The notes below the pieces were generated by a model. It was given only the letters and a program-made list of their open reading frames with translations. It was not told where the DNA came from and made no database searches. A stretch of DNA of 64,000 bases, from assembly GCA_964449775.1 (NCBI GenBank), contig CAYVBQ010000005.1, positions 62,001 through 126,000 on the forward strand, written 5' to 3'. Positions 51,639-60,310 of the stretch are shown here, piece by piece. Positions within the stretch are counted from its first letter, which is position 1, and each line of letters opens with the position of its first letter. The stretch is from Fen-1258 sp964449775 (GTDB taxonomy: Bacteria > Bacteroidota > Ignavibacteria > Ignavibacteriales > Melioribacteraceae). The translations under genes were made by a program, and so were the position numbers.

Positions 51639-52415
51639 ATGATAATTGGAATTATACCCGCTCGATTTGCATCAACACGCCTTATGGGAAAACCGCTTGC
51701 AGATATTTGCGGTAAACCGATGATTCAGCATACATACAACAGCGCTCGAAAATCTAAACTACTGGATAAAGTAGTTATTGCCGTAGATGACGAAAAAGTT
51801 TTTCAAGTGGTTAAAAGTTTTGGTGCAGAGGCTTATATGACACCAAAAGATTGTGAGAGCGGTTCCGATCGGATAGCGCTTGTTGCCGAACAGATTCCCG
51901 AGGCGACGATCATCGTAAACATTCAGGGTGATGAACCGTTTATTAAAGGAAAGATGATTGATGAAGCAATTGAACCTCTTCTCTTCGATAAAAAAGTAAA
52001 TCTTTCTACATTAGCCAGAAGAATTACAAATGTTGAGGAGATGAAGTCTCCATCTGTAGTTAAAGTGGTTTTCGATTACAAAAATTTTGCAATGTACTTC
52101 TCCAGAGCTCCTATTCCTTTTGCGCGGGAAGCCAAAACAAATCTTGCACGTATACAGATTGCCGAAATTTATAAGCATATCGGCTTATACGTCTACCGTA
52201 GGGAAATACTACAGAAGTTCACAACGTTAAGACAAACTGATCTTGAGCAGATCGAAAAGTTGGAACAGTTGCGCTACCTGGAACATGGTTACAAAATGAA
52301 AATTGTTTTGACAGAATACGACACCTTTTCTGTGGATACACCAAAAGATTTGGAACTTGCCAGACGTTTTTACGAAAAACATTTTAAGCAGCAAGACAAA
52401 AACTCCAAGAGGTAA
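51639..52415 (+). CDS. kdsB: CMP-Kdo synthetase
   Basis: Activates Kdo with CTP to give CMP-Kdo for lipid A core synthesis. 258 residues: IIPARFASTRLMGKPLADICGKPMI seen as IPARFASTRLMGKPLADI, VVIAVDDEKV, MTPKDCESGSDRIALV, IVNIQGDEPFI, YFSRAPIPFAR and HIGLYVYRREIL. Motifs for nucleotide and metal binding are complete. First of four kds genes spread between 51.6 and 58.4 kb. A GC-rich hairpin follows the stop. Confidence 0.95.
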   Translation: MIIGIIPARFASTRLMGKPLADICGKPMIQHTYNSARKSKLLDKVVIAVDDEKVFQVVKSFGAEAYMTPKDCESGSDRIALVAEQIPEATIIVNIQGDEPFIKGKMIDEAIEPLLFDKKVNLSTLARRITNVEEMKSPSVVKVVFDYKNFAMYFSRAPIPFAREAKTNLARIQIAEIYKHIGLYVYRREILQKFTTLRQTDLEQIEKLEQLRYLEHGYKMKIVLTEYDTFSVDTPKDLELARRFYEKHFKQQDKNSKR

Positions 52416-52442
52416 ATTTCTTTAATCTCTTCGGGTTGAATT

Positions 52443-52483
52443 CCCCGCCGCCCCGCCTGCCGGCGGGCAGGTTGCGGCGAGGA
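52443..52483. repeat. GC-rich palindrome CCTGCC/GGCAGG after kdsB
   Basis: The stem CCTGCC...GGCAGG (52456-52471) is extended by outer CCGCCGC / GCGGCG arms. It is a marked GC spike in an AT-rich region. It is related to the palindrome in the uracil-DNA glycosylase gene at 11841. There is no perfect T run next to it, so termination is only possible. Confidence 0.5.
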
Positions 52484-52489
52484 GGTTCA

Positions 52490-52521
52490 TTTGTCTTTTC
52501 ACAACAGCAATGCTATTTTTG
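52490..52521 (+). promoter_or_regulatory. Candidate promoter of the B12-binding protein gene
   Basis: TTTG (52490-52493), 20-nt spacer, TATTTTTG (52514-52521): an exact fit to TTTG-N20-TAnnTTTG. The predicted transcript start is about 38 nt before the ATG. Confidence 0.5.
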
Positions 52522-52565
52522 AATAGAGAATTAATTACTCTCTGGAAATTCTAAGGAGATATTAG

Positions 52566-52973
52566 ATGGAACGTAAGATAAGAGTATTAGTGGCTAAAGC
52601 AGGATTAGACGGACATGATAGAGGCGCAAAGGTAGTTGCTGCCGCTCTTCGAGATGCAGGCATGGAAGTAATTTACACCGGACTTCGTCAAACACCTGAG
52701 ATGATTGTTGAAGCAGCAATTCAAGAAGACGTTAATGCCATCGGAATTAGTATTCTTTCCGGCGCTCACATGACTCTCTTTCCAAAAATATTGAATTTGA
52801 TGAAGGAAAAAGATGTAGATGATATTCTTCTCTTTGGCGGAGGGATTATTCCAAATGAAGATTTGAATAAATTAAAAGAACTTGGAGTTGGCGAGCTGTT
52901 TACTCCAGGTACTTCGACACAGGATATTATAAAATTTTTGAAAGGTTGGGTCGAGAAACATCCTCGTAATTAG
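52566..52973 (+). CDS. Cobalamin-binding subunit of methylmalonyl-CoA mutase type
   Basis: 135 residues, a free-standing B12-binding domain as in the C-terminal part or small subunit of methylmalonyl-CoA mutase (MutB C-terminus/McmA2). Base-off/His-on motif DGHDRGAKVV near the N-terminus (the His ligates cobalt), ISILSGAHMTL and LFGGGIIPNEDLNKL, FTPGTSTQDI at the end. The catalytic subunit is not in the window. Start: ATG behind AAGGAGATATTAG, the best Shine-Dalgarno in the region. Confidence 0.9.
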   Translation: MERKIRVLVAKAGLDGHDRGAKVVAAALRDAGMEVIYTGLRQTPEMIVEAAIQEDVNAIGISILSGAHMTLFPKILNLMKEKDVDDILLFGGGIIPNEDLNKLKELGVGELFTPGTSTQDIIKFLKGWVEKHPRN

Positions 52974-52983
52974 AAAGATTTAA

Positions 52984-54087
52984 ATGACAAAAAAATCTAA
53001 AAGCCGGATCATCTTCTTAGATCTAATGCGTACGTTTGCTGTCTTAATGATGGTGCAAGGGCACACAATAGATACTTTTCTCGGGGATCAATATAGATCG
53101 TTCGATTCTCCCATCTTCAGCATTTGGTTTACCATTCGAGGATTTACAGCGCCAGTTTTTATGTTTACTTCTGGTGTGGTATTCACATATCTATTGAGAT
53201 TGCATCCTCGTCCATTTTCTCAAAATCCCCGTGTAATTAAAGGGTTTTACCGTTTCGTGATTCTTGTTCTTATTGGCTACTTACTTCGGTATCCTACGGG
53301 ACGCATATTTGATTTTAGCGAAGTTACACATAATCAATGGATGACATTCTTTACTGTTGATGCTTTGCAGTTGATTGGATTTGGTTTATTGTTCATACTT
53401 ATTCTTAGCTACATTGCCGAAAAATTAAAGTTGAGTGATTATATAGTTTTTTCTTTTGGTGCATCATTCTTTTTTTTAATGTTCTTCGTTGTGGAGAAGA
53501 TTAATTGGGCTAATTTTCTGCCTATTCCTTTTGCTGCGTATTTGTACCATGGTACCGGTTCATACTTTCCTCTTTTTCCATGGTCCGGTTATGTCATTAG
53601 CGGAGGAATATTAGGCGTCTATCTTGCAAAAAATCCCCTCTCATTTACCTTGAAGAGTTTTAGTCTAAAATTATTTGGAATTAGTTTGACCTCCTTCCTA
53701 ATTTGTTTCCTTATTCACCAATATGAAGATTATTTTTATGGAGAGAAAACATTCTGGACCGACAACTCAGCTCTGATTTTTTACCGTCTTGGAATGATTC
53801 TAATGCTGAACAGCATTATGACTTATATTGCGTTAAGACTAAAAACAATACCGGTTATTGTTTGGCAAGTAGGAAAGAGTACGCTGCTTATTTATGTTGT
53901 TCATGTTATTATTTTATATGGCAGTATTTGGATTCCCGGTTTTGCAATGTTCTATCCAAAAACCTTGAACATTCCGCTCTCTATTCTTGCTGCGATTCTT
54001 CTTATTGTTCTTATGTTTGGAATGGTATTTTTTGTTCATCGTGTAAAAAGTAACCGCCGTAAAAAAATTGTTACGGCCGAAATTTAA
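52984..54087 (+). CDS. DUF1624 / HGSNAT-like multi-pass membrane protein
   Basis: 367 residues with about 9-10 membrane segments. The N-terminal RIIFLDLMRTFAVLMMVQGHTID, seen as DLMRTFAVLMMVQGH, is typical of heparan-alpha-glucosaminide N-acetyltransferase-like proteins (DUF1624) and acyltransferase-3 relatives, with the His in QGHT. Probably moves an acyl group across the inner membrane onto a sugar; the substrate is unknown. Near LPS genes, a role in envelope sugar modification is a guess. 10 nt after the B12 gene, 17 nt before ruvB. Confidence 0.72.
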   Translation: MTKKSKSRIIFLDLMRTFAVLMMVQGHTIDTFLGDQYRSFDSPIFSIWFTIRGFTAPVFMFTSGVVFTYLLRLHPRPFSQNPRVIKGFYRFVILVLIGYLLRYPTGRIFDFSEVTHNQWMTFFTVDALQLIGFGLLFILILSYIAEKLKLSDYIVFSFGASFFFLMFFVVEKINWANFLPIPFAAYLYHGTGSYFPLFPWSGYVISGGILGVYLAKNPLSFTLKSFSLKLFGISLTSFLICFLIHQYEDYFYGEKTFWTDNSALIFYRLGMILMLNSIMTYIALRLKTIPVIVWQVGKSTLLIYVVHVIILYGSIWIPGFAMFYPKTLNIPLSILAAILLIVLMFGMVFFVHRVKSNRRKKIVTAEI

Positions 54088-54104
54088 TCAAGACGGAGTG
54101 ATGG

Positions 54105-55136
54105 GTGAAGCGAAAATCGGAGAATCTAAATCCTGTTATCAACGATGATGAAAAAAAAGTAGAGCATTCACTCCGCCCACAAAAGTTTGATGAATTCACC
54201 GGTCAATCAAAAATTACAGACAACCTCAAAGTTTTCATTGGCGCCGCAAAAATTAGAAATGAAGGTCTGGATCATGTTCTTCTGACCGGACCTCCGGGGC
54301 TTGGTAAGACAACACTTGCTCACATAATCGCAAACGAACTCGGTGTTAAAATAAAAATTTCATCCGGACCCGTTTTAGAAAAACCGGGAGATTTAGCAGG
54401 CATCCTAACAAATCTCGAAGAAAAATCTGTCCTTTTTATTGATGAAATCCACCGCTTGAGTCCGGTGGTGGAAGAGTATCTTTACTCTGCAATGGAAGAT
54501 TATAAATTAGATATAATGATAGACAGCGGTCCGAACGCACGAACGGTTCAGATCAAACTTCCTCATTACACTTTAATTGGCGCCACAACCCGCGCCGGAT
54601 TATTAACAGCACCATTACGAGACCGATTTGGAATTAAATCGCGACTTGATTATTATGAAAGTGACCTGATAAAAAAAATAGTTCATCGTTCGGCTGATCT
54701 TCTCAAAATCAAAATTGATGAAGACGCTGCACATGAATTAGCAAAACGTTCGCGTGGTACTCCTAGAATTGCCAATCGGTTATTACGCCGTACTCGTGAT
54801 TTTGCAGATTACGGACATAAAAAAGTAATTGATATCGCTATTGCAAAAAAAGCTCTTGATTCTCTAGAAGTTGATGAATACGGACTTGATGAAATGGATA
54901 AGGAGATAATTCTTACAATAATAGAAAAATTTAACGGTGGGCCTGTTGGTTTGAATACTGTTTCCGTTGCAGTTAATGAAGATCCCGGAACAATTGAGGA
55001 AGTTTATGAGCCGTTCTTAATTCAGCAGGGATTTATTCAACGAACTCCGCGCGGAAGGGAAGCCACTGATCTCGCATATATTCGTTTCAATAAAAAACGC
55101 GGAATTCAGAAAACACAAGAAAATCTTTTTGAATAA
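54105..55136 (+). CDS. ruvB: Holliday junction branch migration helicase RuvB
   Basis: 343 residues. Hexameric AAA+ motor: LRPQKFDEFTGQSKITDNL, Walker A GPPGLGKTTLAHIIANELG, KPGDLAGILTNLEE, Walker B VLFIDEIHRLSPVVEEYLYSAMED (seen as FIDEIHRLSPVVEEYLYSA), GATTRAGLLTAPLRDRFGI, and the C-terminal winged helix with EPFLIQQGFIQRTPRGREAT. Complete and ordinary. Start: GTG at 54105. ruvA and ruvC are not in the window. Confidence 0.96.
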   Translation: MKRKSENLNPVINDDEKKVEHSLRPQKFDEFTGQSKITDNLKVFIGAAKIRNEGLDHVLLTGPPGLGKTTLAHIIANELGVKIKISSGPVLEKPGDLAGILTNLEEKSVLFIDEIHRLSPVVEEYLYSAMEDYKLDIMIDSGPNARTVQIKLPHYTLIGATTRAGLLTAPLRDRFGIKSRLDYYESDLIKKIVHRSADLLKIKIDEDAAHELAKRSRGTPRIANRLLRRTRDFADYGHKKVIDIAIAKKALDSLEVDEYGLDEMDKEIILTIIEKFNGGPVGLNTVSVAVNEDPGTIEEVYEPFLIQQGFIQRTPRGREATDLAYIRFNKKRGIQKTQENLFE

Positions 55137-55150
55137 AAACTGGTGCTAAA

Positions 55151-55966
55151 ATGGTTAAGGTATGTAAAATTATTATTGGTGGAAATTCCCCTTTTGTATT
55201 AATTGCAGGTCCATGCGTTATCGAAAATGAAAAAATTACAATGCAAACGGCTGAAGAGATTAAAAAAATTACAGATGATTTGAATATTCCATTCATCTTC
55301 AAAGCGAGTTACAAAAAAGCAAACCGTACTAATATTAATTCTTTCAGCGGAATCCATTTTGAAAAAGCACTTAAGATTCTAGAAAAAGTTAAGAAAGAGT
55401 TTTCGGTTCCGATTCTGACCGACATTCATAATGAACAAGAGATCACACAGGTTGCTCAGGTTGCGGATGTGTTACAGATCCCCGCTTTCCTTTGCAGACA
55501 AACCGATCTATTAATTGCTGCTGCGAGAACCGGAAAAGTAATTAACGTTAAGAAGGGACAGTTCCTTGCGCCTCAGGATATGAAGCACGTAATAGAGAAA
55601 ATTGAATCTGTAAAGAATAAAAAAATCCTATTGACTGAACGAGGCACGACATTCGGTTATCACAATCTTGTGGTTGATATGCGCTCTCTCGAAATAATGA
55701 AAGAACTTGGTTACCCTGTTATAATGGACGCAACTCACGCAGTGCAATTGCCAGGCAACAGTAACGTTTCCGGTGGTGAATCGCGGTTCATACCAACATT
55801 AGCGCGGGCTGCTGCGGCAGTTGGAATAGATGGATTGTTTCTTGAAGTACATCCGGATCCCTCTAAGGCTTTGAGCGATGCCTCCAGTCAGCTACCGCTT
55901 AATTCATTAAAAAAACTTTTGGTAATGATTAAACAGATAGACGATTTAGTTAAAAATGAAAAGTGA
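55151..55966 (+). CDS. kdsA: Kdo-8-phosphate synthase
   Basis: Condenses PEP with D-arabinose 5-phosphate to Kdo-8-phosphate. 271 residues: IAGPCVIENE, FIFKASYKKANRTNINSFSG (seen as FKASYKKANRTNINSFSG), TDIHNEQEI, DVLQIPAFLCRQTDL, NVKKGQFLAPQDM, LTERGTTFGYHNLVVDMRSL (seen as ERGTTFGYHNLVVDM), DATHAVQLPG and EVHPDP. The CRQTDLL site and the PAFLCR Cys fit the metal-dependent or independent types; this was not resolved. Overlaps kdsC by 11 nt. Confidence 0.95.
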   Translation: MVKVCKIIIGGNSPFVLIAGPCVIENEKITMQTAEEIKKITDDLNIPFIFKASYKKANRTNINSFSGIHFEKALKILEKVKKEFSVPILTDIHNEQEITQVAQVADVLQIPAFLCRQTDLLIAAARTGKVINVKKGQFLAPQDMKHVIEKIESVKNKKILLTERGTTFGYHNLVVDMRSLEIMKELGYPVIMDATHAVQLPGNSNVSGGESRFIPTLARAAAAVGIDGLFLEVHPDPSKALSDASSQLPLNSLKKLLVMIKQIDDLVKNEK

Positions 55967-56420
55967 AGTGCTGTCAAAGATTCGCGAGATCAAATTGTTT
56001 CTTTTCGATCTTGAAGGCGTTCTGCTAAATGGTAGTATGTCTATTGAAAAATGCGTTGGTTCAATTTCGAAAATGTGTCGTGATTTTAATGATCTGGGTA
56101 TAAAATTCGGAATTGTTACCGCAAGGCCAGAAGATGAATTGATCAAAAAGTTAAAATCTATTGAAAATTGTATTGTGCTTGCCGGTTCTTTAGCAAAAGT
56201 AAATATGACAGATAAATTTTTACGCTCACATTCGATTGATTATCAAAATGTTTTTTATATGGGGGATGATTTGTTGGATATTCCTCTTCTTCAAAAGTGC
56301 GGTTTATCTTGTGCGCCTAAAGGCGCAAGAAGAGAAGTAAAACGTGCGGTATCTTTTACTACTTCTGCTGATAACTGCGAAGAGATTTTAAATGAAATAT
56401 TTAATTACTTAAAAAAATAA
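55956..56420 (+). CDS. kdsC: Kdo-8-phosphate phosphatase-like HAD protein
   Basis: 154 residues, the size of KdsC. HAD motifs: I in LFLFDLEGVLLNG, II in FGIVTARP, III Lys in SLAKVNMTD, IV in YMGDDLLDIPLL, and the C-terminal CAPKGARREVKRAV. The motif I second acidic residue is Glu (DLE) instead of the normal Asp (DxD), which serves as general acid/base. Context with kdsA and kdsD makes removal of phosphate from Kdo-8-phosphate the likely job, but activity may be altered. Start: ATG overlapping kdsA. Confidence 0.82.
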   Translation: MKSEVLSKIREIKLFLFDLEGVLLNGSMSIEKCVGSISKMCRDFNDLGIKFGIVTARPEDELIKKLKSIENCIVLAGSLAKVNMTDKFLRSHSIDYQNVFYMGDDLLDIPLLQKCGLSCAPKGARREVKRAVSFTTSADNCEEILNEIFNYLKK

Positions 56421-56435
56421 AGGAGCCGGCAAGCC

Positions 56436-57140
56436 GTGCAACAAAACATTAATGAAAAATTTCCGCGCCAGCTAAGCGCGAGAGAAAAAAAATGGCTTTT
56501 TGCTGCTTTACCGGAAAATAAATTGGGTTATAAACAATACCGGGATATCATTGAAAACCTCCTCGTAATTGGTTATGGTAGATTTGGAGAAGGAAATTTC
56601 TTCCTCGGTGAAGTAGGTGACAAAATTGATCTTGAGGTTTCTTCATCACCAATCTTAGCCATCGCCAATATAACCTTTGATGTCGGTAAAGTTTATGTTA
56701 CAATTCACGAAGAACTTGATGGACAAATAGAGATTGATATAAAAGGTACTGCAGTGGATCAGATTCCGGATGACTTAGATCAGGCAAAAGTATGGACTTA
56801 TTCTAATTGGATCCCTGGTGAAAAGGCACCATTTGATAGATCAGATGTTCGCGAGGTTCATCTTATAAATAATGAAATTGTCCTTGTCATTGCGCCTGTA
56901 CATAAAAAAGTTTGGGTTTATAATGCCAAGAGCGGAATAAATCATTTTGTACCCGTGACTAATTACTATAATGAAATGATGATTCTGATGAATAACAAAG
57001 ACTCTGACACAGCTTTGAACCCCGGAAGATTGTTTACTAACCTTGCCGAGTTCACCAATGAACAATTAGCTCAAGGATTTTTGGTGTACAACAAATATTG
57101 GCAGCGTGTAGAATTAAATTATAGCCAGTTTAAAAAATGA
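56436..57140 (+). CDS. Conserved-looking protein of unknown function
   Basis: 234 residues, not recognised. It starts with GTG at 56436 behind AAGGAGCCGGC. No signal peptide or membrane segment is visible. The sequence alternates beta-like stretches (IEIDIKGTAVDQIP, EVHLINNEIVLVIAPVHKKVWVY split by the VHKK turn) with short helices, and the N-terminal part reads SAREKKWLFAALPENKLGYKQYRD (seen as KKWLFAALPENKLGYKQYRD). It lies 15 nt after kdsC within the Kdo block, which suggests co-transcription but says nothing of its activity. Confidence 0.6.
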   Translation: MQQNINEKFPRQLSAREKKWLFAALPENKLGYKQYRDIIENLLVIGYGRFGEGNFFLGEVGDKIDLEVSSSPILAIANITFDVGKVYVTIHEELDGQIEIDIKGTAVDQIPDDLDQAKVWTYSNWIPGEKAPFDRSDVREVHLINNEIVLVIAPVHKKVWVYNAKSGINHFVPVTNYYNEMMILMNNKDSDTALNPGRLFTNLAEFTNEQLAQGFLVYNKYWQRVELNYSQFKK

Positions 57141-57153
57141 TCACCACAATAAA

Positions 57154-57320
57154 TGAGTCTAATCTAAAAAGGTTATTATTGTCATTGCGAGGCGTTTTTT
57201 GCCGAAGCAATCTTGCGATTCCGAAGTAAATTCTAAAGATTGCTTCGCGGAGTTTACACTGAACGAAGTAAATGTGCTCGCAATGACGAACATTATAAAT
57301 GGCTTCTTAGAGTGGGCTCA
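57154..57320. repeat. MITE-like element, TIR family D, copy 2
   Basis: Ends TGAGTCTAATCTAAAAAGG (left) and, inverted, TGAGCCCACTCTAAGAAGC (right). Inside, TGTCATTGCGAG (57180-57191) and CTCGCAATGAC (57277-57287) pair, with GAAGCAATCT / AGATTGCTTCG further in. TAAA stands on both sides, a likely 4-bp target duplication. Longer in the middle than copy 1 (167 vs 143 bp). Confidence 0.75.
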
Positions 57321-57381
57321 TAAATCATTTTACGTTTTTTTTCTCAAATAATGATGAATCACAAAATAATTAGAGGATTTA

Positions 57382-58359
57382 GTGACTGAAGAACAAATAA
57401 TTTCCAAGGGCAGGGAAGTAATAAAGATTGAAGGAGAAGCTATTCTAGATTTGGTGGACAGAATAGATAATAGTTTTGCACAGACTGTAAAACTGATTTT
57501 TAATTCGAATGGTAGAGTTGTTTTTACCGGAATGGGTAAATCCGGAATTATCGCGCGTAAGATTGTTGCAACAATGAATTCAACGGGAACTGCTGCCATC
57601 TATATGCATCCCACCGACGCACTTCACGGTGATCTTGGAATGGTGCGAAAAGATGACACTGTAATTTTACTTTCGAAAAGCGGACATACAGAAGAATTAC
57701 ATCAGCTTATTCCAATGTTAAAACGGATTGGTGTTACAGTAATCGGAATGCTCGGCGAACCAAATTCTAAAATTGCGAAAGATTGTGATTCTGTCTTGAA
57801 TGTTAATGTTAGAGAAGAAGCATGCCCTTATGATCTGGCACCAACCGCCTCAACAACAGCATCGCTCGTCATGGGGGATGCGCTGGCAATTACTCTTTTA
57901 GAAATGCGCGGTTTTACAATTGAGGATTTTGCATTGCTTCATCCTGGTGGAAGTTTGGGCAAACGTCTCTCTCTCAAAATTTCCGAGATAATGATAAAGG
58001 GGAGTGATATTCCTATTGTAAATGAAAAAGCATCAATTAAGGATACAATTTTAGAAATCACCTCGAAGAGGCTTGGAACAACTTGTGTCGTTAACGATTT
58101 TGGTACACTCACCGGAGTTATTACCGATGGCGATCTGCGCAGACTCTTAGAGAGGACACTTGAGATTAAAAATTTAAACGCATTTGAAGTAATGACGAAT
58201 AAACCAAAAACAATCAACAAAGAATTTTTAGCTTCATTCGCAATTCAACAGATGGAAAAATTCAATATTACTTCTCTTATAGTTGTAGATAAAAATAATA
58301 AGCCCGAAGGAATGATTCACCTGCACGATTTAGTAAAGCTTGGTTTGCAATCGAGATGA
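57382..58359 (+). CDS. kdsD: D-arabinose 5-phosphate isomerase
   Basis: Interconverts ribulose 5-phosphate and arabinose 5-phosphate, the first step to Kdo. 325 residues: SIS domain (about 35-180) with GRVVFTGMGKSGIIARKI (seen as FTGMGKSGIIARKI), LHGDLGMV, SKSGHTEEL, APTASTTASLVMGDALA (seen as PTASTTASLVMGDA) and HPGGSLGKRL; then two CBS domains (about 205-325). The layout is KpsF/GutQ/KdsD. Start: GTG at 57382 behind AGAGGATTTA. Coupled to lptC by a 4-nt overlap (ATGA). Confidence 0.95.
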   Translation: MTEEQIISKGREVIKIEGEAILDLVDRIDNSFAQTVKLIFNSNGRVVFTGMGKSGIIARKIVATMNSTGTAAIYMHPTDALHGDLGMVRKDDTVILLSKSGHTEELHQLIPMLKRIGVTVIGMLGEPNSKIAKDCDSVLNVNVREEACPYDLAPTASTTASLVMGDALAITLLEMRGFTIEDFALLHPGGSLGKRLSLKISEIMIKGSDIPIVNEKASIKDTILEITSKRLGTTCVVNDFGTLTGVITDGDLRRLLERTLEIKNLNAFEVMTNKPKTINKEFLASFAIQQMEKFNITSLIVVDKNNKPEGMIHLHDLVKLGLQSR

Positions 58360-58898
58360 AAAAATATTTTTTTTCTATCATCATTCTTACTTTCCTCTAT
58401 TCCTGTTCCGAAGAAAAAATTAAGCCGCAAATTGAAAATTCGGTTATTCAAGGGGAAATACCTTCAAACGAAAGTTGGAACTCGAAAATTATGTTTACGG
58501 ATGAAGGTAGAATAAAAGCTATTCTATATTCCAAGCATTTAAAAATGTTCGAGATACAAAGAACAACATTTCTCGAAGGAGTAAAAATTAATTTTTATAA
58601 TAATGTTCAGAAGAACACTTCCTGGCTAACGTCTTTACGAGGAAAGGTAAACGATGTTACTAAAGACATGTATGCAATAGACAGCGTTGTTGCACAAAAT
58701 GATAGCGGTACTGTTCTAAAGACAAGCTCATTGATGTGGCGCAACAGTGATCAGAAAATAGTTACTGATAAATTTGTTACTATCACTTCGCCAAAAGAAA
58801 TAATCCAGGGATTCGGTTTAGAATCAGACCAGCATTTGGAAAACTACAAGATTTTTAATGTAACGTATTCAAAGAATCGTACAGGCACTTCTAAATGA
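58356..58898 (+). CDS. lptC: LptC-like LPS export protein (lipoprotein form)
   Basis: 180 residues. Lipoprotein signal with the lipobox LYSCSEE, followed by a beta-jellyroll domain of the LptC/YrbK type: WNSKIMFTDEGRIKAILYSKHL seen as MFTDEGRIKAILYSKHL, VKINFYNN, SWLTSLRGKVNDVTKDMYA seen as LTSLRGKVNDVTKDMYA, and SSLMWRNSDQKIVTDKFVTI seen as LMWRNSDQKIVTDKFV. E. coli LptC has a membrane anchor instead; a lipid anchor is common in Bacteroidota. Overlaps kdsD and the next gene by 4 nt each. Confidence 0.85.
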   Translation: MKKYFFSIIILTFLYSCSEEKIKPQIENSVIQGEIPSNESWNSKIMFTDEGRIKAILYSKHLKMFEIQRTTFLEGVKINFYNNVQKNTSWLTSLRGKVNDVTKDMYAIDSVVAQNDSGTVLKTSSLMWRNSDQKIVTDKFVTITSPKEIIQGFGLESDQHLENYKIFNVTYSKNRTGTSK

Positions 58899-60310
58899 AA
58901 GCATGCCGGTATTTCTCGATATTTCTTTTTCTTGCTTCCGTTATTTATTCTCAGTCAACTGAACCGCTTGAGATCAGAGGTTCAACTTTTTCTGGTAAAG
59001 TTATAAATGGAGAGGCAATTCAGGAGTTCGAGGGCGATGTTGTAATTACTCAAGGTGCTGTGAGAATTACATGCAACAAAGCGATTCAGTATGTTGCCCG
59101 TAACGAAGCAGAATTGATTGGAAAAGTTGTTGTCACTCAAGACAGCATTATTATTAAAACTGAACGCGGTTATTATTATGGCAATAAGAAGATTGCATTT
59201 TCTAATGTTGGAGTAACTTTAAATGATGGGCATGTATGGCTAGAGTCAAAAAGCGGATATTACTATTTTAATGAAAAGCATTCATACTTTTATGAGAGTG
59301 TAAAACTTCGCGATTCAGTCTCGAAATTAAAAGCGGATCGTCTGAATTACTTCGATGACGATGATAAAGCTGTTGCCGCAGGCAATGTTATGGTCAGCGA
59401 TACTTCTTCAACGATTTTTGCAGATAGCTTGATTCATTTCCGAAAGGCAGATGAAACTTTCGCATTTAACAACATCAGGATTTATAATTCTTCAAATCGT
59501 TTATCAATATTCGGAAATAAACTTGAGGATTCCGGTAAAAATAATTATTCAAAGATCACAGATAATCCGTTCTTAGTGCGAATAGATACAACGGAAACAG
59601 GTGAACTCGATACGCTGATGATTTCCGCCAAGATATTGGAATCATTTGACGACAGCACAAAAAAACTCATTGCCACAGATTCAGTTAAAATTGTTCGTAA
59701 AAATTTCGCCTCCGTAAATAGCCAAACTTTTTATTATAAAAATGGAAACCTCCTAGAAACTTTCCGCAGAGAATCAGATTCTCTTCCACCGGTTATGTGG
59801 AATGATGAAACACAAATTATAGGCGATTCTATAAGCCTGTTTATGAGAGACAACCGGCTTGAAAAAATAAATATCAATGCAAACGCTTCCATTATTACCT
59901 CAAACAAGGATTCACTTAATAGGTTTGACCAGATCTCAGGTAAAAACATTAAATTGTTTTTCGGTAAAGAGGGATTGGAAAAAACCGAAGTTGAAGGAAA
60001 TGCACTGAGTATTTATTATATGTATGAGGATGAGGAGCCTAACGGATTGATAAAGTCAAGTTCTGAACGCGCAAAAATTATTTTTAAAAATAAAAGCGTA
60101 TCAGATGTTCGTTTCTACGGGAAGCCGGTAAGTGAATTTCATCCCGAAAATGTAATCAGCGGAAAAGAAAAAGATTACACAATTCCGACATTCAGAATAT
60201 TTACTAATAAACCTACGAAGGAAAATCTTTTATTTAACAGGAAAGATATTCTTTCATACTTAATAAAGGATGAGCAATACTATGCCGGAAAACCTGATAC
60301 TAAGAAGTGA
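58895..60310 (+). CDS. LptA/OstA-like periplasmic LPS transport protein
   Basis: 471 residues. Signal peptide (about 1-22, ending IYSQ). Repeated jellyroll units of the OstA type: INGEAIQEFEGDVVITQGAVRITCNKAI seen as IQEFEGDVVITQGAVRI, ADRLNYFDDDDKAVAAGNVMV seen as LNYFDDDDKAVAAGNVMV, and later copies to about residue 430. It is more than twice the length of E. coli LptA (about 185) and lacks the LptD barrel, so it is a long periplasmic bridge protein. Overlaps lptB by 29 nt. Confidence 0.8.
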   Translation: MKACRYFSIFLFLASVIYSQSTEPLEIRGSTFSGKVINGEAIQEFEGDVVITQGAVRITCNKAIQYVARNEAELIGKVVVTQDSIIIKTERGYYYGNKKIAFSNVGVTLNDGHVWLESKSGYYYFNEKHSYFYESVKLRDSVSKLKADRLNYFDDDDKAVAAGNVMVSDTSSTIFADSLIHFRKADETFAFNNIRIYNSSNRLSIFGNKLEDSGKNNYSKITDNPFLVRIDTTETGELDTLMISAKILESFDDSTKKLIATDSVKIVRKNFASVNSQTFYYKNGNLLETFRRESDSLPPVMWNDETQIIGDSISLFMRDNRLEKININANASIITSNKDSLNRFDQISGKNIKLFFGKEGLEKTEVEGNALSIYYMYEDEEPNGLIKSSSERAKIIFKNKSVSDVRFYGKPVSEFHPENVISGKEKDYTIPTFRIFTNKPTKENLLFNRKDILSYLIKDEQYYAGKPDTKK

